The position numbers and the translations under genes were made by a program. A model generated the notes under the pieces. That model saw only the letters and a list, made by a program, of their open reading frames with translations, did not search any database and was not told the origin of the DNA. A stretch of DNA of 7,993 nucleotides from Candidatus Omnitrophota bacterium (GTDB taxonomy: Bacteria; Omnitrophota; Gorgyraeia; Gygaellales; Profunditerraquicolaceae): NCBI GenBank assembly GCA_016931435.1, contig JAFGET010000165.1:1-7993 (forward strand). Direction: 5' to 3'. This document shows, piece after piece, positions 6,133-7,993 of this stretch; position 1 is the stretch's first letter; the number at the start of each line of letters is the position of its first letter.

Positions 6133-7993
6133 ATGGCGATAATCCAATTTAAAGATGTCTGGGAGATGTATCGCATAAAGTTCGTGGTAGATAATAAGGC
6201 ATCCTGGGAGAATTTCTGGGCCTTAAAAGGCATAAATTTTGAAATAGAAAAAGGAGAGGCCTTGGGGATAATCGGAGAAAACGGGGCAGGCAAATCTACG
6301 CTTTTGAAACTTATTGCAGGAATGTTAAAGCCTGACAGGGGAGAAATCATGGTTTCGGGGCGGGTTTGCGGGCTTTTAGAATTAGGTGCCGGCTTTCAGC
6401 CGGAACTTACGGGAAGGGATAATCTTTATTTAAATGCTGGGCTCTTCGGATTGACTCAAACTCAGATTGAAGAAAGATACGAAAAAATTACAGATTTCGC
6501 CTCTTTAGGGAAATTTATCAATGCGCCGGTGAAATGTTATTCCCAGGGTATGTTTGTGCGCCTGGCATTTAGCATCGCCATCCATATTGACCCGGATATC
6601 CTATTGATTGACGATATTTTGGCAGTGGGGGACGAATATTTTCAAAGGAAGTGCATCAAGAAGGTCTTTGAGTTAAAGGAAGCAGGCAAGATTATTATTT
6701 TTGTCTCGCATGATATGAATATACTGAGTCGGCTTTGCAAAAGAGCAATCTTTCTTAAGGAAGGTAGGGTGGTAAAAGACGATGCGACGGCAAGGGTGAT
6801 TCCGCTTTATTCACAGATGGTAGGGGCGAAAGAGGGGGTGGGGATTTTAGAAAAAGCTCCCTTAAAGCTTGTCTTTAATAATGGCCGCTTGCTCTTAAAT
6901 TGGCAGGATAAACTGCTTACTCCTCATTCTGGAGCACATACGTTCTTCTTCGCCAAAGAGAAATGGCATAGTTCTCTTCAGGCAGAGTGGGAGGTAAAGA
7001 AAGAAAATGAGAATAAACTAGTAGCCATAGGTAGGTTTTATCCTTTGGCGCTGACTCAATTCTGGAATTTGGAGATAACCCCTGCTGGTGAAATTAAATG
7101 GGATATAGAAATGGAATCAGAAGGGCCTTTTGAGATTCAGGAAGGGCACGCTAATATTATGTTAACCGATGAATATACTCATTGGTTTACCCCTATGGGA
7201 AAGGGTGAATTTCCCCCCATTGATGATAAAAATAAGGACTGGCAAATCTTATCCGGAGATAATCTTACCCTCAGAGCTATGGGCGTAGCGGTAAAGGAAA
7301 TGTCAGGAGGAAATATTCCTTCTTTGGTTTTTCAACAATCCTCCGCTATCGCCAGTACTTCCGGGCGAATATTGAATGCGGATTATTTTGCCAATTCCCG
7401 CGTGTTGCAATATAAGATGCGAGGATTACAAGATTATTCAAGGGCCCAAACCAATCGTTTCATCTATTTTTCTGGAGAAATAATCATCAATACTCCAGAT
7501 GTAGATAATTATTTAAAGAACATGGAAAACGAATTCACTTTATCTAACGGAAAATTAAAATTAATCTTTGATCATGGGCGTTGTCTTTTATCCTACGATG
7601 GTAGAGTCCTGACTAAATCCAACCATATGAAAAGCGTTATTTACGTGAATGGGAGGTGGCATTCTTCTCATTCAGCATGTTGGGAAGTTAAAAAGGAGAA
7701 AGAGGGAAATAAAATCATCGCTAAAGGTATATGGCAAGGGCTTCCTATTATACAGATTTGGGAAATAGATATCACCAGCGAACACGCTTTTTTATGGAAG
7801 ATTAGACTACGGATAGAGAAAGGATTAGATATAACAGAACAGCTTGTAGAATTTATGGTAGCGGAGACATATACGTCTTGGTTTAGCGAATACGGCTTAG
7901 GTCAATTCCCCGGTATTTTTTTTGAAGACAGTTTAGACGTACTGCAAAGATGTGTTCTCGATGGTGCCGTTATGCTTAGAAGTCAGAGTCAAC
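6133..7993 (+). CDS. wzt: Polysaccharide ABC exporter ATPase (Wzt-like) with a duplicated C-terminal module; 3' end outside window
   Basis: This ATPase should energise the Wzm-like permease encoded just before it (2-base gap). The frame is open to the window edge, giving at least 620 residues. Residues 1-220 form the nucleotide-binding domain: Walker A GENGAGKST (48-56, Lys54), Q-loop GFQPELTG (87-94), signature YSQGM (136-140; YSSGM is usual), Walker B LLIDD (157-161) continuing ILAVGD, and H-loop SHD with His193. The usual catalytic glutamate after Walker B is Asp161. Classical Wzt proteins end in one glycan-binding domain of roughly 150-200 residues. Here the C-terminal part is at least 380 residues and contains two homologous copies (244-363 and 475-595) with a 231-residue period. 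The module is rich in Trp, Tyr and alternating hydrophobic residues, suggesting beta structure. I infer glycan recognition or chain-end control, but I do not recognise the domain. Confidence 0.93.
   Translation, partial: MAIIQFKDVWEMYRIKFVVDNKASWENFWALKGINFEIEKGEALGIIGENGAGKSTLLKLIAGMLKPDRGEIMVSGRVCGLLELGAGFQPELTGRDNLYLNAGLFGLTQTQIEERYEKITDFASLGKFINAPVKCYSQGMFVRLAFSIAIHIDPDILLIDDILAVGDEYFQRKCIKKVFELKEAGKIIIFVSHDMNILSRLCKRAIFLKEGRVVKDDATARVIPLYSQMVGAKEGVGILEKAPLKLVFNNGRLLLNWQDKLLTPHSGAHTFFFAKEKWHSSLQAEWEVKKENENKLVAIGRFYPLALTQFWNLEITPAGEIKWDIEMESEGPFEIQEGHANIMLTDEYTHWFTPMGKGEFPPIDDKNKDWQILSGDNLTLRAMGVAVKEMSGGNIPSLVFQQSSAIASTSGRILNADYFANSRVLQYKMRGLQDYSRAQTNRFIYFSGEIIINTPDVDNYLKNMENEFTLSNGKLKLIFDHGRCLLSYDGRVLTKSNHMKSVIYVNGRWHSSHSACWEVKKEKEGNKIIAKGIWQGLPIIQIWEIDITSEHAFLWKIRLRIEKGLDITEQLVEFMVAETYTSWFSEYGLGQFPGIFFEDSLDVLQRCVLDGAVMLRSQSQ
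6862..7221 (+). repeat. First copy of the C-terminal module core in the ABC ATPase
   Basis: This stretch encodes residues 244-363. Key positions shared with the second copy are LKL-F--GR (244-252), LT, WHSS, WEVKKE, a glycine followed by L--Q-W---IT, W-I, M----YT-WF and FP-I at the end. By hand alignment about 46 of 120 positions are identical, with a single one-residue gap. The 111 residues that follow (364-474) complete the unit and include LRAMGV, VFQQSS and FSGEIII. Confidence 0.85.
7555..7917 (+). repeat. Second copy of the C-terminal module core in the ABC ATPase
   Basis: This stretch encodes residues 475-595 and starts exactly 231 residues after the first copy. It repeats LKL-F--GR, LT, WHSS, WEVKKE, Q-WE-DIT, W-I, YTSWF and FPGI in the same order and spacing. 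The last 25 visible residues continue in register with the segment after copy one, but more weakly, so the unit probably extends past the window edge. Identity of about 38% at protein level indicates an old duplication rather than a recent one. Confidence 0.85.

Noticed and set aside
6117..6350. Minus-strand open frame across the start of the ATPase gene
   Set aside because: It overlaps the Walker A region of the real ATPase gene on the plus strand and has no domain of its own.
1..7993. Mobile elements, tRNA/rRNA genes or CRISPR arrays
   Set aside because: No transposase, integrase, terminal inverted repeats with target duplications, cloverleaf-type sequence or regularly spaced direct repeats were seen.

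Overview
The window reads as about 8 kb of chromosome from an anaerobic, probably Gram-negative-type bacterium with moderate-to-low GC. The composition and gene style would fit an uncultured lineage such as Omnitrophota, but that placement is a guess. Every gene lies on the + strand and they are tightly packed. There is no RNA gene, CRISPR array, insertion sequence or gene-free stretch over 300 bases.

Region 1 (1-1884) holds the tail of an unidentified upstream gene, then hypE, which takes part in making the CN ligands of [NiFe]-hydrogenase, then a UPF0280 (ApbE-like fold) gene of unknown function. A 53-base imperfect palindrome separates hypE from the UPF0280 gene.

Region 2 (1881-7993, running off the right edge) is an export-type polysaccharide cluster. 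It opens with a near-consensus sigma-70 promoter placed so close to the first ATG that the transcript should be nearly leaderless. The order is a GT4 glycosyltransferase, a polyprenyl-phosphate sugar-1-phosphate transferase (WecA/TagO/MraY superfamily), an FAD-dependent oxidoreductase resembling UDP-galactopyranose mutase or protoporphyrinogen oxidase, an ABC-2 permease (Wzm-like), and an ABC ATPase (Wzt-like). From the second gene on, junctions are overlaps or gaps of 0-2 bases, so the set is probably one translationally coupled operon. The likely scheme is that the phosphotransferase starts a glycan on undecaprenyl phosphate, the GT4 enzyme extends it on the cytoplasmic side, the FAD enzyme makes or modifies a sugar or lipid precursor, and the ABC pair flips the finished chain across the inner membrane.

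The most unusual object is the ATPase. After an ordinary ATPase domain of about 220 residues, the frame stays open to the window edge (at least 620 residues). It contains two clearly homologous copies of a module with a period of 231 residues. The module does not look like the usual short Wzt C-terminal glycan-binding domain. It may be a duplicated carbohydrate-recognition region, possibly of the galactose-mutarotase-like beta-sandwich type; this last point is inference.
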